This document shows, piece by piece, positions 8,587 to 18,088 of a stretch of 64,000 bases of DNA. The position numbers and the translations under genes are program-made. This stretch comes from Novosphingobium sp. Fuku2-ISO-50. Its GTDB lineage: Bacteria > Pseudomonadota > Alphaproteobacteria > Sphingomonadales > Sphingomonadaceae. How positions within the stretch are numbered: the stretch's first letter is position 1; each line of letters starts with the position of its first letter. The notes beneath the pieces were generated by a model, which did not search any database, was not told where the DNA came from, and was given only the letters and a program-made list of their open reading frames with translations. The stretch is from positions 310,001-374,000 of the forward strand of contig NZ_KQ954285.1 in assembly GCF_001519055.1 (NCBI RefSeq), given 5' to 3'.

Positions 8587-9509
8587 GTAGCGAAACCTGG
8601 AGCGACCGCCTGCTGGGCGGATTGCGCAAGACGCAGGAACGCCTCGCCGGCAATCTGGCGGGGCTGACCGGCGGCGGGCGGCTGTCCGACGAACAGCTCG
8701 ACGATATCGAGGACGCGCTGATCGCGTCGGATCTCGGCCCCCGCGCGGCAGCGCGAATCCGCGAACGGCTCGCCTCGGGGCGGTTCGAAACCGGGCTCGA
8801 CGAAGCGGCCCTGCGCGCGACCGTGGCGGGCGAGATCGAGGCCATTCTCAAACCCGTGGCGCGTCCGCTCGACATCATCGCCTTTCCCCGCCCGCAAGTG
8901 ATCCTGGTGATCGGGGTCAACGGATCGGGCAAGACCACCACGATCGCCAAGCTGGCGCATCTGTTCCAGGAACAGGATTACAGCGTCATGCTGGCGGCGG
9001 GCGACACGTTTCGCGCCGCCGCGATCGGGCAATTGCGCGTCTGGGCCGAACGGCTGGGCGTGCCGATCATTTCCGGCGCCGAAGGCGGCGACCCCGCCTC
9101 GATCGTGTTTGATGCGGTGAAGCAGGCGACCGAACAGGGCACCGATGTCCTGATCGTCGATACTGCCGGGCGGTTGCAGAACAAGCGCGAGCTGATGGAC
9201 GAACTGGCCAAGATCCGCCGCGTGCTCGGGCGTTTGAACCCGGCGGCGCCGCATGACGTGGTACTCGTGCTCGATGCCACCAACGGACAGAACGCCTTGC
9301 AGCAGATCGAAATCTTTCGCGATGTGGCCGGCGTCACCGGGCTCGTCATGACCAAGCTCGACGGCACCGCGCGCGGCGGGGTGCTGGTTGCGGCGGCGGA
9401 ACAATACGGCCTGCCGATCCATGCGATCGGCGTCGGCGAAAAGATCGATGATTTGCGCCCGTTCGACCCCGCGCTGGTCGCGCGGGTCATTGCCGGAGAT
9501 GTCCAGTGA
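8583..9509 (+). CDS. ftsY: SRP receptor FtsY
   Basis: 308 residues starting MSSETWSDRLLGGLRKTQER, overlapping the mtaB stop by ATGA. It carries a short N-terminal helical part (no long acidic A domain as in E. coli), then the NG GTPase with P-loop GVNGSGKTTT, GDTFRAAA, DTAGRLQNK and TKLDGTARGG. FtsY is the membrane docking partner of Ffh. In-frame sequence upstream of 8583 is antisense-like shadow inside mtaB and was discarded. Confidence 0.96.
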   Translation: MSSETWSDRLLGGLRKTQERLAGNLAGLTGGGRLSDEQLDDIEDALIASDLGPRAAARIRERLASGRFETGLDEAALRATVAGEIEAILKPVARPLDIIAFPRPQVILVIGVNGSGKTTTIAKLAHLFQEQDYSVMLAAGDTFRAAAIGQLRVWAERLGVPIISGAEGGDPASIVFDAVKQATEQGTDVLIVDTAGRLQNKRELMDELAKIRRVLGRLNPAAPHDVVLVLDATNGQNALQQIEIFRDVAGVTGLVMTKLDGTARGGVLVAAAEQYGLPIHAIGVGEKIDDLRPFDPALVARVIAGDVQ

Positions 9510-10168
9510 ACGCGAAGACCAACCAGCCCGCCGCATCGTCGTGGATCAATCTCCTCGTCGATTACGGCCCTTTGCTGGTGTTCTTCCTCGCCTATCGCCA
9601 TTTCAGCCCGAATGGGGGCGATGTCGGCATCGGCACAGCCGTCGCCGTGACGAAAAGCACGGTGGTGTTCATGGTCGCCACGGTCGCTGCGCTGGTGATT
9701 TCGAAATGGCGGCTGGGCAAGATTTCGCCGATGCTGTGGCTGTCATCGACACTGATCATCGGGTTTGGCGCGCTGACCGTGTTTCTGGGCGATCCGACCT
9801 GGATCCAGATCAAGCCCACGGTCGTCTATGTCCTGTTCGCCGCGATCCTGTTCGGCGGCCTGCACTTTCGCCGCCCCATGCTGCGCGATCTGCTGCAATC
9901 GGCGTTCGACGGGCTCAATGACGAAGGCTGGCTGAAACTGTCGCGCAACTGGGCGTGGTTCTTCGTGTTCCTCGCCGTGCTGAACGAGGTGTTGCGCCAC
10001 TATTTCAACAAGGACAACGGCGGCTTTGCGACCTGGCTGACGATCAAGGTCTGGGGCGTCACCGCGCTGTCGTTCGCCTTCACGTTCGCCCAACTGCCCA
10101 TGCTGATGCGCCACGGCATGGGCGAAACGGCGGAAGACGAAGCCGAAACCACCACCCCGCACGATTAG
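9506..10168 (+). CDS. yciB: Inner membrane septation protein A (YciB/IspZ)
   Basis: 220 residues with five or six hydrophobic segments. The beginning 'WINLLVDYGPLLVFFLAYR' and the 'FRRPMLRDLLQ...ALNEVLRHYF' region are characteristic of the YciB/intracellular septation family. The start is GTG, overlapping the ftsY stop (GTGA). The protein is an inner-membrane component linked in E. coli to cell envelope synthesis and septation. Its placement at the end of the dapF-mtaB-ftsY run is usual in sphingomonads (recollection). Confidence 0.92.
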   Translation: MNAKTNQPAASSWINLLVDYGPLLVFFLAYRHFSPNGGDVGIGTAVAVTKSTVVFMVATVAALVISKWRLGKISPMLWLSSTLIIGFGALTVFLGDPTWIQIKPTVVYVLFAAILFGGLHFRRPMLRDLLQSAFDGLNDEGWLKLSRNWAWFFVFLAVLNEVLRHYFNKDNGGFATWLTIKVWGVTALSFAFTFAQLPMLMRHGMGETAEDEAETTTPHD

Positions 10169-10221
10169 GGCGGTGTCGGCGCGGCCCGAAAAAACCCGAT
10201 AGATCGATATTCCTCGGACGT

Positions 10222-10237
10222 GCTATATCCGTATAGC
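10222..10237. promoter_or_regulatory. Probable operator of the RHH/MazF toxin-antitoxin operon
   Basis: GCTATA (10222-10227) and TATAGC (10232-10237) form a perfect inverted repeat around TCCG. It lies 19 bp before the antitoxin start, where an RHH antitoxin would bind to repress its own operon. The role is inferred. Confidence 0.5.
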
Positions 10238-10256
10238 GCAAACGCAGGAGATCGTC

Positions 10257-10481
10257 GTGTTGGCAATCAGGCTTCCGCTTGAAATCGAACAAAGGCTTGA
10301 CGCGCTCGCCAAGGCAACGGGCCGGACCAAGACCTTTTATGCGCGGCAAGCGATCGTCGAGCACATCGACGAAATCGAGGCACGCGCCGCAATCATGGCG
10401 AGCGAGGTGACCGACGACCCTTTCGGGGCGTTCTCCGAATGGGACAGCGCAGCGGATCGACGGGCCTATGCCGGACTTTAG
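10257..10481 (+). CDS. RHH-fold antitoxin (RelB/CopG-like) of a MazF-type pair
   Basis: 74 residues. 'IRLPLEIEQRLDALAKATGR' followed by 'TKTFYARQAIVEHIDEIEAR' is a ribbon-helix-helix DNA-binding domain of the RelB/DinJ kind. The C-terminal third, with several acidic and aromatic residues (DDPFGAFSEWDSA), would be the toxin-binding tail. The start is GTG with GCAGGAG 6 bases upstream; the next codon, TTG, is an alternative. It overlaps the toxin gene by 14 bases, so the two are co-translated. Confidence 0.82.
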   Translation: MLAIRLPLEIEQRLDALAKATGRTKTFYARQAIVEHIDEIEARAAIMASEVTDDPFGAFSEWDSAADRRAYAGL

Positions 10482-10821
10482 CTTCAGACAGGGCGACGTC
10501 GTCCGCGTCCCTTTTCCCTATACCGACAAGGCCACGCGCCAGCATCGGCCTGCACTGGTGGTATCGCATGGTGATTTGGGCGAGGGCCAACCGCTGCTGT
10601 GGGTCGCCATGATAACCAGCGCGGAAAATCGCCGCTGGCCCGATGACCATGCGATCGGCGATCTGGCGCAAGCGGGACTGCCGTCCCCCTCCGTTGTCAG
10701 ACCCGCCAAGATCGCCACGATTGAGGCACGCCATGCCGAACCGCTCGGCCAGTTGCCGCCTGACGTCATGGTCCAAATCAGCCAGACACTGGGGCGTTAT
10801 CTTGGCGTGATCCGCTCGTAG
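10468..10821 (+). CDS. MazF/PemK-family endoribonuclease toxin
   Basis: 117 residues. 'FRQGDVVRVPFPYTDKATRQ' and 'RPALVVS' match the conserved first strands of the MazF/PemK/CcdB-like barrel. In the family it cleaves mRNA when free of its antitoxin. It overlaps the upstream antitoxin by 14 bases. Pairing of MazF with a ribbon-helix-helix antitoxin, rather than an AbrB-type MazE, is a known but less common arrangement. It is the second toxin-antitoxin module in the window. Confidence 0.85.
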   Translation: MPDFSFRQGDVVRVPFPYTDKATRQHRPALVVSHGDLGEGQPLLWVAMITSAENRRWPDDHAIGDLAQAGLPSPSVVRPAKIATIEARHAEPLGQLPPDVMVQISQTLGRYLGVIRS

Positions 10822-10844
10822 AAGCCCGACACGCTGCAATCCTG

Positions 10845-10892
10845 CTCTGCCTAAATCTTGATCTGCCTAAATCTCGATCTGCCTAGATCTTG
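10845..10892. repeat. 16-bp tandem repeat over the kup 3' end
   Basis: Three near-identical copies of a 16-bp unit (tctgcctaaatcttga and variants) run through the kup stop codon, so the 'QIKI-stop' end of Kup is repeated twice beyond the stop. Single-base differences separate the copies. It looks like a slippage array and no function is evident. Confidence 0.75.
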
Positions 10893-12808
10893 ATCTGGCT
10901 GCCCAGTTCGACGACGCGGTTGGTCGGCAGGCGGAAGAATTCCATCGCGCTGGCGGCGTTGCGCAACATCCATGAAAACAGTTTCTCGCGCCACACCGCC
11001 ATGCCCGGCGTGTCGGACGCCAGCAGCGTCTGGCGCGACAGGAAGAAGCTGGTGCGCATCATGTCGAACGGTTCGCCGCCCAGAGTCAGCCCCTTGAGCG
11101 CGGCGGGCACGTCGGTTTCCTCCAGAAAGCCAAAGCGCAGCTTCAGACGATAGAACCCGTTGCCGAAATCGCGCACCGCCGCGCGGGTTTCCGGATCGAC
11201 AAACGGGGTATCCTCGATCTGTACCGTCATCAGCACGATGCGTTCGTGCAAGACCTTGTTGTGCTTCATGTTGTGCAACAGCGCCGAGGGCACGCCCGCC
11301 GAGGCAGAGGCCATGAACACCGCCGTCCCGGGGACGCGAATCGCGCTGGCATGGGCGGACTTGGCAAAGACTTCGAGCGGAATGCCGCTCGCCGCCATGG
11401 TCTTGCGCATCAGCACACGCCCGCGCGACCAGGTGGTCAGGAGGACGAACACCACCACCCCCATCGCCAGCGGCACCCAGCCGCCATCGGGCACTTTGGT
11501 CAGATTGGCGGCAAGATAGACCGCGTCGACCACGAAGAACAACGTCAGCAGGGGGACCGCAAAGATCGGCTTCCAATGCCACAGCCGGAACAGCACCACT
11601 GCGAGCAGCACGTTGTCGATCAGCATCGCCGCCGTCACCGCAACGCCATACGTCGCGGTCAGGTTGGTCGAACGCTGGAACACCAGAACCAGCACGATCA
11701 CCGCGACCAGCAAGGCCTGATTGATCGCCGGGATATAGATCTGCCCGGCGGCAAGACTGGTATGACGGATCGTCATGCGCGGGATGAAACCAAGCTGGAT
11801 CGCCTGTTGCGTCACCGAAAACACGCCCGAAATCACCGCCTGCGACGCGATGATCGCCGCCAGACTGGCGAGAATCAGCAAAGGCCATTGAAACCAGTGC
11901 GGCGCCAGCAGGAAAAACGGGCTCTCGAGCGCCTCATGCTGGCGCAACAGCAGCGCCGCCTGCCCCAGATAATTGAGCACCAGCGCCGGCAACACGACCG
12001 TCAGCCACGACAGCCGGATCGGCGTCCGCCCGAAATGGCCCATGTCGGCATACAGCGCCTCGGCCCCGGTAACCGCGAGAACCGCCGCGCCCATCGCGAG
12101 GAACCCGCGCCAGGGATCGGCGACGAACATCACCACCGCATAATGCGGCGACAACGCCGCCAGAACTTGCGGATGGCTGGCCATGCTGATGACCCCGAGC
12201 ACCGCGATCGTCGCGAAATAGACCAGCATGATCGGGCCGAAGAACGACGCCAGCCGCGCCGTGCCGCGCGATTGCAACAGGAACAGCACAATCAGGATCA
12301 GCACCACCAGCGGCACCACGGCATAATGCAATTCGGGGCGATAGACCGCGACCCCTTCGATCGCGCCCATCACCGAGACCGCCGGCGTGATCATCGCATC
12401 GCCATAGAACATCGCCGTGGCAAACACCCCGAGCACGATCACCCCGCGCCCCCAGCGCTTTTCGGTGGCTTCGCGGTTGATCAGCGCGAGCAGCGCCAGG
12501 CTGCCCCCTTCGCCGCGATTGTCGGCGCGCATCATCACGATCACGTATTTCAGCGTGACCATGATCAGCATCGACCAGAACATCAGGCTGACAATGCCGT
12601 GGATATGCAGCGAATCGAGCGGCAAGCGATGCCGCCCGGCAAACGTATCGCGCAAGGCATAGAGCGGGCTGGTGCCGATATCGCCAAACACGACGCCCAT
12701 CGCGCCGACCGCCAGCCGGGCCATCGCGCCGCCGCCGCCTTCGCCGATGGGTCGTTGTACGCCCCGGACTTCGCCGGATTCGAGGACCGCGCCTGGATTC
12801 GTGCTCAT
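10883..12808 (-). CDS. kup: Kup-family potassium uptake protein
   Basis: 641 residues with about twelve transmembrane segments. It begins with the Kup signature '[20 protein letters not shown]' and includes '[18 protein letters not shown]'. Kup proteins import potassium with protons across the inner membrane. The start [14 protein letters not shown] (12808) was chosen because the upstream in-frame stretch is Pro/Met/Ala-rich and lies in the gap and the ccmI 3' end. It follows ccmI by 94 bp on the same strand and could be read through from the ccm operon, though a function link is not expected. Confidence 0.92.
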   Translation of the reverse strand: MSTNPGAVLESGEVRGVQRPIGEGGGGAMARLAVGAMGVVFGDIGTSPLYALRDTFAGRHRLPLDSLHIHGIVSLMFWSMLIMVTLKYVIVMMRADNRGEGGSLALLALINREATEKRWGRGVIVLGVFATAMFYGDAMITPAVSVMGAIEGVAVYRPELHYAVVPLVVLILIVLFLLQSRGTARLASFFGPIMLVYFATIAVLGVISMASHPQVLAALSPHYAVVMFVADPWRGFLAMGAAVLAVTGAEALYADMGHFGRTPIRLSWLTVVLPALVLNYLGQAALLLRQHEALESPFFLLAPHWFQWPLLILASLAAIIASQAVISGVFSVTQQAIQLGFIPRMTIRHTSLAAGQIYIPAINQALLVAVIVLVLVFQRSTNLTATYGVAVTAAMLIDNVLLAVVLFRLWHWKPIFAVPLLTLFFVVDAVYLAANLTKVPDGGWVPLAMGVVVFVLLTTWSRGRVLMRKTMAASGIPLEVFAKSAHASAIRVPGTAVFMASASAGVPSALLHNMKHNKVLHERIVLMTVQIEDTPFVDPETRAAVRDFGNGFYRLKLRFGFLEETDVPAALKGLTLGGEPFDMMRTSFFLSRQTLLASDTPGMAVWREKLFSWMLRNAASAMEFFRLPTNRVVELGSQIKI

Positions 12809-12902
12809 GATACCCGGCCCCCGGCCTGTTGCGCCGGGAAACGGGATCCTGTCCCGGCGGCCAGGCGCTTTAGCATCGCCCTGATGCACGGGCAATGGGG
12901 CC

Positions 12903-13643
12903 TCAACGCGCTCCGGCAGAACCGCTATCGGCCGGAACGGCATCGGCGGGCACGCCATCGCCGGGCGCGCCATCGGCGGGCACGCCATCGCCGGGCGCGG
13001 CGCTTGGCGCCGCCTTGCCCTCGCTCATCGCGATCAATTGATCGAGCCGCGCCAGCCGCGCGACGAGATCGCCGCGAAACGGCGCATTGGGCGGCGATCG
13101 CTTGAGCAAGTCGGCCCACATCGCGCGCGCTTCGACCAGATGCCCCGATTGCGCCAGCGCCAATCCCATGAAGAACGGCGGGCCGGGATGATCCGGGTTC
13201 AGCTTTGCCGCGCGGCGCAAGGCGAATTGCGCCGCAGGCGTGATCATGCCGTCGCTGTGTCCGATCAGCGCATTGCCCAGCGCGACCCACAGATCGGCAT
13301 CATCGGGATGCTGCGCGACCGCCCGGCCAAGGAAATCGGCCGCGGCGCGGAATTGCCCCTCACGCGAAAGCGCGTCGGCCACGACCAGCCACGATTGCCC
13401 CTCGCCGAATTTGTCGCCCATCTGCTGTCGCTGGCGCAAAAGCGTGGCATCGGCGGCGCGCTGGTCCTCGACCGGCGCCTTGGGCGCGCCGGGCAGGCTC
13501 GCGTGCCCTTGCACAGCATAGCCGGCAAGGCCGAACAACAGCGCGGCTCCGGCAATTTCCCAAGTCGCGCGCGGCACTTTCAGCACGAAGACGAGCACCG
13601 CAAAGACGACCGCGGCAAGCCCGAGGATCAGTACCCAGGTCAT
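12903..13643 (-). CDS. ccmI: Cytochrome c biogenesis TPR protein CcmI (CycH)
   Basis: 246 residues. Two N-terminal membrane segments ([34 protein letters not shown]) are followed by TPR helices ('[20 protein letters not shown]', '[19 protein letters not shown]', '[20 protein letters not shown]'). In the Ccm system this domain holds apocytochrome c for heme ligation with CcmF and CcmH. The start overlaps the ccmH stop. The last 25 residues are a low-complexity repeat of [17 protein letters not shown] encoded by a roughly 30-bp near-duplicate, probably an unstructured tail. Confidence 0.86.
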   Translation of the reverse strand: MTWVLILGLAAVVFAVLVFVLKVPRATWEIAGAALLFGLAGYAVQGHASLPGAPKAPVEDQRAADATLLRQRQQMGDKFGEGQSWLVVADALSREGQFRAAADFLGRAVAQHPDDADLWVALGNALIGHSDGMITPAAQFALRRAAKLNPDHPGPPFFMGLALAQSGHLVEARAMWADLLKRSPPNAPFRGDLVARLARLDQLIAMSEGKAAPSAAPGDGVPADGAPGDGVPADAVPADSGSAGAR

Positions 13644-14071
13644 GCCTGCTCTCCCGTATCGATCCGCTCGCCGCGCTTGAAACGCCCGCGCAAGAGCAGC
13701 GCGGCCAGCGCCAGAATGATCACCGGCGCGGCGAACAGCGGCCAGGTGATCGGCTTTATCTGCGGCGTATAGGTCACATAATCGCCATAGCGCGCAATCA
13801 GCCACTGGCGGATATGTTCGGGATCTTCGCCCGCCGCGATCCGCGTGCGCACTTCGCTGCGCATGTCGCCCGCAATCGGCGCGTCGGAATCGGCGATCGA
13901 CTGGCTCTGGCACATCACGCAGCGCAGCGTGACCATCAGCGCCTTGGCCTTCGCTTCCTGATCGGGATCGGGCAACTGACGATAGGCGAAGGGCGCGGGC
14001 GGCACCTCCTGCTGCGCGGCGACCGGCACGGCAACGACGAGCATCATGGCGGCAAGGAACGCGACTCTCAT
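13640..14071 (-). CDS. ccmH: Cytochrome c maturation protein CcmH
   Basis: 143 residues with a signal peptide (MRVAFLAAMMLVVAVPVAAQ), the thiol motif LRCVMCQ in the periplasmic part, and a C-terminal membrane helix (ITWPLFAAPVIILALAALLL). CcmH reduces apocytochrome CxxCH cysteines and works with CcmF and CcmI. The gene overlaps both neighbours by ATGA. Confidence 0.95.
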   Translation of the reverse strand: MRVAFLAAMMLVVAVPVAAQQEVPPAPFAYRQLPDPDQEAKAKALMVTLRCVMCQSQSIADSDAPIAGDMRSEVRTRIAAGEDPEHIRQWLIARYGDYVTYTPQIKPITWPLFAAPVIILALAALLLRGRFKRGERIDTGEQA

Positions 14072-14637
14072 GATCCGGCGCCTTTCGATGCCGCCTCTTT
14101 CAGCTTGCCGAGCAGCATCGGCACATCATCGGCCCGAATGTCGCCGATATGCTGATAGCGGATCACGCCCTGGCCATCGATCACATACGTCTCGGGCACG
14201 CCCGACGAGCCGATCGCGATCTGCACCACGCGTTTGTCGTCGCGGCCGATCGCGGCATAGGGATTGCCGTTGTTGGCAAGGAACCGGGCGAGATCCTCGG
14301 GACGATCATGGATCGCCACCCCCTCTACATCCACCCCGGCCTGCGCCAGCGCGGCCAGTTGCGGCGCTTCGGCAGCGCACGGCACGCACCAGCTGGCAAA
14401 GACATTGAGCAGCCGCGGCTTGCCGGTGCGAAACGCGCTCGTCGCCAGCCCCGGACGATCGGCCGCCGCCGCGGGCAAATCGAACTGCGGCAGCGGATTG
14501 CCGACAAAAGTGCTGGGCACATTGTTGTCTGCCGGACGCATCAGCCCATGCACAAACAGCGCAAACAGGCCGCCAAATATCGCCAGCGGCAGCCACAGCG
14601 CCAACCGGTTGCGCGGTTTTTCGGTGTTGTCGCTCAT
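14068..14637 (-). CDS. ccmG: Thiol:disulfide interchange protein CcmG (DsbE)
   Basis: 189 residues. An N-terminal membrane anchor (LALWLPLAIFGGLFALFVHG) is followed by a periplasmic thioredoxin fold with active site ASWCVPC and the cis-proline segment 'SGVPETYVIDGQG'. CcmG keeps the CcmH and apocytochrome thiols reduced. It overlaps ccmF and ccmH by 4 bases. Confidence 0.95.
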   Translation of the reverse strand: MSDNTEKPRNRLALWLPLAIFGGLFALFVHGLMRPADNNVPSTFVGNPLPQFDLPAAAADRPGLATSAFRTGKPRLLNVFASWCVPCAAEAPQLAALAQAGVDVEGVAIHDRPEDLARFLANNGNPYAAIGRDDKRVVQIAIGSSGVPETYVIDGQGVIRYQHIGDIRADDVPMLLGKLKEAASKGAGS

Positions 14638-16598
14638 CGACCCTGCCTCGTGCGTCTATAGGCGATCTTGTCCTTGGCAATCAGGCGGCGCAGATCGCTC
14701 ATCACACGGCCCAGCAGCGCGAGCAAGCCGCCCAGCCCGACCATCGCCCCGCCCGCCCAGATCAGCGGCACAAACGGCTTCCACCAGAACCGCATCTGCC
14801 AACGTCCGTCCTGCGCCTGTTCGCCCAGCACGACGTAAAGCTGTCCGTTCCAGCGAGTCTGCAGCGCGGATTCGTTGCGCGTACCCGGCGGGTTGGTGAA
14901 TGTTTCCGCCATCGGGTGCAGCACGGTCGGCGCAGCCCCGGCATAGCGCGTCGAAACGCTCGCCTGCAGCGCGGTCCAGTTGGGCCCGGCCACCGGCATC
15001 ATCCCATCGAGCCGGACTTGCCAGGGCCCGACATCGCGCGATTCGCCGATCGTCAGGGCCGCCAACCGCTCGACCGAAAAGGCGCTTTCGCTGGCCATGC
15101 CGAACAGCGAGACGGCGATCCCCGCATGCGCCACGACCATGCCCCAGACCGGCAACGGCGTGCGCCGCAGATTGCGCCCGACCAGCGGCAGGAAGCTCGC
15201 CGGAAACAACCCGCTCGCCAAGGCCAGCCCCAGCGCCGGAAGCAACGTGATATGATGGGCCAGAGTCTCGACCCCGACAAAGACGGCCAGTGCCAGCGCG
15301 GCGCACACCGCCAGCGGCCAGGTCACGCGCGCGGCGCGGTCCCCGGTCAACCGGTCGCGGCGCCAGCGCAAGAGCGGCCCGATCGCCATGACCACCAGCA
15401 TCGGAAAGGCAAAGATCGCCGAAACCGGGTTGAAATAGGGCGGCCCGACCGAAACCTTGACCCCATAAGCCTCGGTCATCAGCGGATAGAGCGTGCCGAT
15501 CAGGACAATGCCGAGAATGCCGCACAGCATGACATTGTTGAAGACAAGGCTCGCCTCGCGACTGAGCAGGGAAAACCGCGCGCCTTCGGTCACGGTCGAC
15601 ACGCGCAGCGTAAACAGCGCCAGCGCCCCGCCGATGTCGATCGCCAGCAGGGCCAGGATGAACGCACCGCGCTGCGGATCGACAGCAAAAGCATGAACCG
15701 ACGTCAAGATGCCCGAGCGCACGAGGAACGTGCCGACCATCGACATCGAAAAGGCCAGCACGCCCAGCATCACCGTCCAGGCGCGCAAGGCGTCGCGGCT
15801 TTGCAGCACCGAAACCGAATGAAGCAGCGCGGTCGCCGCCAGCCACGGCATCAGCGAGGCGTTTTCCACCGGATCCCAGAACCACCAGCCGCCCCAGCCG
15901 AGCGTGTAATAGGCCCAATACGACCCCGCCGTGATCCCCAGCGTCAGGAATATCCAGGCGCCGAGCACCCACGGGCGCATCGCGCGGGCAAAGGCCGGCC
16001 CGACATTGCGCGTAATCAGGGCGCCGATGGCGAATGAAAAAGCAATCGAAAGCCCGACATAGCCGACGTAAAGCGTGGGCGGATGAAACGCGAGGCCGAT
16101 GTCCTGCAACAGCGGGTTGAGCCCCTGCCCTTCCTCGGCGGGTTGCGCAAGCCGGGCAAACGGGTTCGACGCAAACAACAAAAAGGCATAGAAACCAAGG
16201 CTGATGAACGCCTGACCGCCCAATGTCGCGATCAGCGTGCGCTCATCAAGCCGCCGCTCGATCACTGCCACGAACGCGCCCGCAACCGCCATGATCGTCA
16301 CCCACAGCAGCATCGAGCCTTCATGGTTGCCCCAGGTTCCGGCGATCTTGAAAATCAGCGGCTTGGCCGAATGGCTGTTTTCGACGACCAGTTTGACCGA
16401 CAGATCGGTAGTCACGAACAGCCAGACGAGCGCAGCAAAGGCGATCAGTACCAGCACACCCTGCATCACCGCCACCGGACGCACCAGACCGCCGAGTTGC
16501 CCGCCTTCGGGCCTGAGCGCGAGCGCGCCCGCGACAAGTTGCAACGCTGCCAGCGCTGCCGCCATCCACAAGACGGCCAGACCCAGTTCCGCGATCAT
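14634..16598 (-). CDS. ccmF: Heme lyase subunit CcmF
   Basis: 654 residues with many transmembrane segments. The tryptophan-rich heme-handling motif is present as WGGWWFWDPVENASLMPW, preceded by 'WGNHEGSMLLWV'. CcmF takes heme from holo-CcmE and, with CcmH/CcmI, attaches it to apocytochrome c. The length is normal. It overlaps ccmE upstream and ccmG downstream by ATGA. Confidence 0.97.
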   Translation of the reverse strand: MIAELGLAVLWMAAALAALQLVAGALALRPEGGQLGGLVRPVAVMQGVLVLIAFAALVWLFVTTDLSVKLVVENSHSAKPLIFKIAGTWGNHEGSMLLWVTIMAVAGAFVAVIERRLDERTLIATLGGQAFISLGFYAFLLFASNPFARLAQPAEEGQGLNPLLQDIGLAFHPPTLYVGYVGLSIAFSFAIGALITRNVGPAFARAMRPWVLGAWIFLTLGITAGSYWAYYTLGWGGWWFWDPVENASLMPWLAATALLHSVSVLQSRDALRAWTVMLGVLAFSMSMVGTFLVRSGILTSVHAFAVDPQRGAFILALLAIDIGGALALFTLRVSTVTEGARFSLLSREASLVFNNVMLCGILGIVLIGTLYPLMTEAYGVKVSVGPPYFNPVSAIFAFPMLVVMAIGPLLRWRRDRLTGDRAARVTWPLAVCAALALAVFVGVETLAHHITLLPALGLALASGLFPASFLPLVGRNLRRTPLPVWGMVVAHAGIAVSLFGMASESAFSVERLAALTIGESRDVGPWQVRLDGMMPVAGPNWTALQASVSTRYAGAAPTVLHPMAETFTNPPGTRNESALQTRWNGQLYVVLGEQAQDGRWQMRFWWKPFVPLIWAGGAMVGLGGLLALLGRVMSDLRRLIAKDKIAYRRTRQGR

Positions 16599-17068
16599 TT
16601 CGTTTGGGCCATCCCTTGCTTGGACCGCGCGGAAACCATGTCTTTCATTTCGCGCGGGACGTATTTCTCGTCATGCTTGGCAAGCAGGTTGTCAGCGACA
16701 AATGTCGCCCCTTCCATCCGCCCTTCGGCAACGACGCCGGACCCTTCGACAAACAGATCGGGCGTGATCCCGGAAAACCGCACCGGAACTTGCGCCTTGC
16801 CGTCGGTCACCGTGAAATGGATGGTGATCCCGTCGGGCATGGTCTTGATCGAGCCCTTTTGCACCATCCCGCCCAACCGAATCGCCCGGCCCTGTTCGGG
16901 CGCGTGCGCGGCGATTTCGCTCGGAATGTAAAAATAGCTCGCCTGACGGCTGAGCGCCCAGGCCGCAAGCAGCCCGGCACCGACCAGCGCAGCCAGCGCC
17001 AGCATCACCAGCACGAGCCGCTGGTGTTTGGGCTTGATCATCGGCGACCGCACCGTTTCAGAGTTCAT
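16595..17068 (-). CDS. ccmE: Heme chaperone CcmE
   Basis: 157 residues. It has a single N-terminal membrane anchor (LVLVMLALAALVGAGLLAAW) and an OB-fold periplasmic domain with the heme-binding motif LLAKHDEKY, whose histidine attaches heme covalently. It carries heme from CcmC to CcmF. An in-frame ATG nine codons later (MIKPKHQR) is an alternative start, but the first ATG overlaps the ccmD stop in the ATGA pattern of this operon. Confidence 0.96.
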   Translation of the reverse strand: MNSETVRSPMIKPKHQRLVLVMLALAALVGAGLLAAWALSRQASYFYIPSEIAAHAPEQGRAIRLGGMVQKGSIKTMPDGITIHFTVTDGKAQVPVRFSGITPDLFVEGSGVVAEGRMEGATFVADNLLAKHDEKYVPREMKDMVSARSKQGMAQTK

Positions 17069-17205
17069 TTGCGTCGCACCTTATCGCGTCGCCGTTCGGC
17101 GCGGATCATCGCGATGAGCGACCAGCTCACCATCGCCAGCATGCCGACCACGCCGATCGCCAGCGCCGCCCAGACATATTCCCACTGATCAAGCCTCTCG
17201 TGCAT
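17065..17205 (-). CDS. ccmD: Heme exporter accessory protein CcmD
   Basis: A 46-residue ORF reading MHERLDQWEYVWAALAIG..., with one hydrophobic helix and a basic tail (RAERRRDKVRRK). This is the size, topology and position (between ccmC and ccmE) of CcmD, which helps release holo-CcmE from CcmABC. Its stop overlaps the ccmE start (ATGA). Confidence 0.9.
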   Translation of the reverse strand: MHERLDQWEYVWAALAIGVVGMLAMVSWSLIAMIRAERRRDKVRRK

Positions 17206-17223
17206 GGATCCCAATTTTCTTGT

Positions 17224-17952
17224 TCAACCGAGCGCCTTGCGGCGAAGGCGCGCCTCGGTCTGGATTTCGGCGAGCAACATGCGCATCCGGGCGATCACCA
17301 CCGCCCCGAACACCAGCGAAAAACCCAGCGCGCCCAACAGCAGCGGCCAAAGATAGGTGCCGTCGATCGCCGAACGGCCCAGCGTGATCGAAGGCGGCTG
17401 ATGCAGACTGTTCCACCACACCACCGAACGATTGATGATCGGGATATTGATCGCACCGACCAGACCGAAAATGGCCGTGACCCGCCCGGCACTGCCGCCG
17501 CTTGCCGCATCACGCTGCGCCGCATCGGCCAGAGCGATATACCCGAAATAGAGAAACAGCAGCACGAGAAAGCTGGTCAACCGACCATCCCACACCCACC
17601 ATGTCCCCCATGTGGGACGCCCCCAGATCGACCCTGTCGCCAGCCCCAGCGCCGTAAACACCGCGCCCGGCACAGCCGCCGCACGTGCCGCGATTCCCGC
17701 CAGCGGATGGCGCCAGACCAGCTCGGCAATGCTCGACACGGCGATCGTCGACCAACCGGCCATACCGAGCCACACGCAGGGCACATGAATGAACAGGATT
17801 TTTACGGTCACGCCCATCAGATGATCGGGCGGCGCAAAAGCGATTCCCCAGGCGAGTGCGCCCAGCGAAAGCACCAGCCCCGGCACCAGCAGCAGCGGCA
17901 GGAGCCAGCGCGCCATGCGCAGGAAACGGGCAGGATTGGCAAAACCGTGCAT
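17224..17952 (-). CDS. ccmC: Heme transporter/handling protein CcmC
   Basis: 242 residues from MHGFANPARFLRMARWLLPL, with six membrane segments and the heme-handling motif WGRPTWGTWWVWDGRLTS; periplasmic histidines flank it. CcmC loads heme onto CcmE. The long in-frame extension upstream to 18240 runs through tandem repeats and the tRNA-His region and is rejected. It is the first gene of ccmC-D-E-F-G-H-I here; ccmA and ccmB are not in the window. Confidence 0.95.
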   Translation of the reverse strand: MHGFANPARFLRMARWLLPLLLVPGLVLSLGALAWGIAFAPPDHLMGVTVKILFIHVPCVWLGMAGWSTIAVSSIAELVWRHPLAGIAARAAAVPGAVFTALGLATGSIWGRPTWGTWWVWDGRLTSFLVLLFLYFGYIALADAAQRDAASGGSAGRVTAIFGLVGAINIPIINRSVVWWNSLHQPPSITLGRSAIDGTYLWPLLLGALGFSLVFGAVVIARMRMLLAEIQTEARLRRKALG

Positions 17953-18088
17953 GTAAACGCCACAAGTCCCCGATTGGCGAGCCTGCTTTGGCCCGCTCGC
18001 AGAGCTGCGCCCTGCCACAAGTCGGATCAGCCGTACAACGGGCCAGATCAAAACGCGACCCGCCAAAAAGGGGGACACGCCGAACGCC

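Noticed and set aside
11246..13105. 619-codon plus-strand open frame rich in Arg, His and Gln
   Set aside because: Antisense to kup and ccmI; composition typical of shadow frames.
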